Translations under genes and position numbers: made by a program | Origin: Niameybacter massiliensis | GTDB lineage: Bacteria; Bacillota; Clostridia; Lachnospirales; Cellulosilyticaceae | Length of the DNA: 64,000 nucleotides | Direction of reading: 5' to 3' | NCBI RefSeq assembly: GCF_001282685.1 | Contig: NZ_LN875035.1 | Location: forward strand, 2,528,001 to 2,592,000 | Shown here: in pieces, positions 63,512 through 64,000 of the stretch | Layout of the letters: every line of letters begins with the position of its first letter | Numbering within the stretch: the first letter of the stretch is position 1 | The notes under the pieces: generated by a model | Database searches by the model: none | Told to the model about the DNA's origin: nothing | What the model saw: only the letters and a program-made list of their open reading frames with translations

Positions 63512-64000
63512 TCATCTCTCTCCTTTCTTATCTTAACCGTTATTTTTGTATAGTGATCTACTTCACTTTCTACAAATAAGCCGCATGCCTTACCATAGAT
63601 AAGCTTAAGACGTCTATTCACATTGGAAACGCCTATGCCACTCATTGTATTTCTACCTACTTGTTTTTTGTCTGCAAGTAAGTGTTGTACCTGCTCCTCA
63701 TTCATTCCAACTCCATTATCTTCTACATCTATATAAAGGTACGTTTCATCTTCACGGGCACTGATGCGGATTGTACCTATCCTTCCCGAAGGCTCTATGC
63801 CATGGAAAATAGCATTTTCTACAACAGGTTGCAACGTCATTTTAACAATACGATACTGCAAAAATGCCTCTTCAATATCATTCTTATATTCAAAGGTCTC
63901 TGCATAGCGAATACTTTGTATGGTAATATAGTCCTTGAGTAAACTTAGTTCATCTTCTAGAAGAATTTTATCCGATACACCTTTTGCCATATTTTTAAGT
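63493..64000 (-). CDS. YesM-type sensor histidine kinase, C-terminal fragment (cut by window edge)
   Basis: Only the last about 170 codons are inside the window; the frame is open at the right edge, where the ATG at 63990 is internal. The visible part includes EDELSLLKDYITIQSIRY (His_kinase dimerisation follow-on), TLQPVVENAIFHGIEP (N box) and DNGVGM (G1 box), the histidine-kinase ATPase domain of the YesM family. The membrane sensor half should lie beyond 64000. It partners the overlapping YesN-type gene. Confidence 0.93.
   Translation of the reverse strand, partial: LKNMAKGVSDKILLEDELSLLKDYITIQSIRYAETFEYKNDIEEAFLQYRIVKMTLQPVVENAIFHGIEPSGRIGTIRISAREDETYLYIDVEDNGVGMNEEQVQHLLADKKQVGRNTMSGIGVSNVNRRLKLIYGKACGLFVESEVDHYTKITVKIRKERDECIKSY

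Noticed and set aside
1-64000. CRISPR arrays, tRNA or rRNA genes, insertion sequences, phage genes
   Set aside because: No regular direct repeats, tRNA-like cloverleaf stretches, transposase-like or phage-like proteins were seen by reading the sequence.

Overview
The window is AT-rich, gene-dense DNA with strong AGGAGG-type ribosome binding sites. Its gene set (RbsABC-type and LplABC-type sugar transporters, several LacI and AraC regulators, GH3/GH35/GH94 enzymes, CE7 esterase, YesMN two-component system, an S-layer-anchored giant protein) points to a low-GC anaerobic plant-polysaccharide degrader of the Clostridia. A Lachnospirales member resembling Cellulosilyticum is my best guess; this is inference from gene content, not a database match. 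No rRNA, tRNA, CRISPR, phage or insertion sequence was seen.

Layout. 1-3570: a membrane TPR-like protein, a GltD-like oxidoreductase and a thioredoxin reductase fused to a glutaredoxin-like domain. 3759-4581: two small proteins. 4731-8689: a D-glycerate module (glycerate kinase, GntP-type permease, CdaR-type regulator). 8900-14904: single genes (a degenerate gluzincin-like protein, MerR, CarD, PH-domain protein, GH25 lysozyme, YibE/F membrane protein). 15001-20985: a 1994-residue secreted PHP-phosphoesterase-like protein with S-layer anchors. 21327-31315: a ten-gene sugar operon reading leftward in the order binding protein, ATPase, two permeases, ureidoglycolate-lyase-like cupin, DhaK, DhaL, PPi-type phosphofructokinase, LacI regulator, D-lyxose isomerase. 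31683-37931: an esterase, a two-gene ABC exporter and an ECF sigma factor carrying a large extra C-terminus. 38079-54096: a divergent carbohydrate locus. Leftward it runs permease, permease, binding protein, LacI, GH3, GH3, CE7; rightward it runs GH35 and GH94. 54151-64000: a uronate/polysaccharide-lyase locus (KduI, KduD, DUF2264, heparinase-like lyase, AraC, YesMN two-component system, discoidin-like protein).

How the parts work together. The 38-54 kb locus has the gene content of a beta-1,2-glucooligosaccharide pathway: ABC import, a GH94 phosphorylase of the size of 1,2-beta-oligoglucan phosphorylases, GH3 glucosidases and a GH35. Its two divergent operons share a 313-bp region with a near-consensus promoter on each side and two inverted copies of a 17-bp operator built on GAAAACGTTTTC, probably bound by the LacI protein encoded in the same locus. 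The 21-31 kb operon combines an aldose-ketose isomerase, a DhaKL kinase without the PTS subunit DhaM and with an altered active-site motif, and a PPi-type phosphofructokinase. This suggests a sugar route not described in textbooks (aldose, ketose, ketose-1-phosphate, bisphosphate). The 54-64 kb locus would release and isomerise unsaturated uronates.

Many transcription units end in clear intrinsic terminators. Three further hairpins sit between genes of one operon and lack a U-tract, so they probably tune or stabilise segments of the messages.
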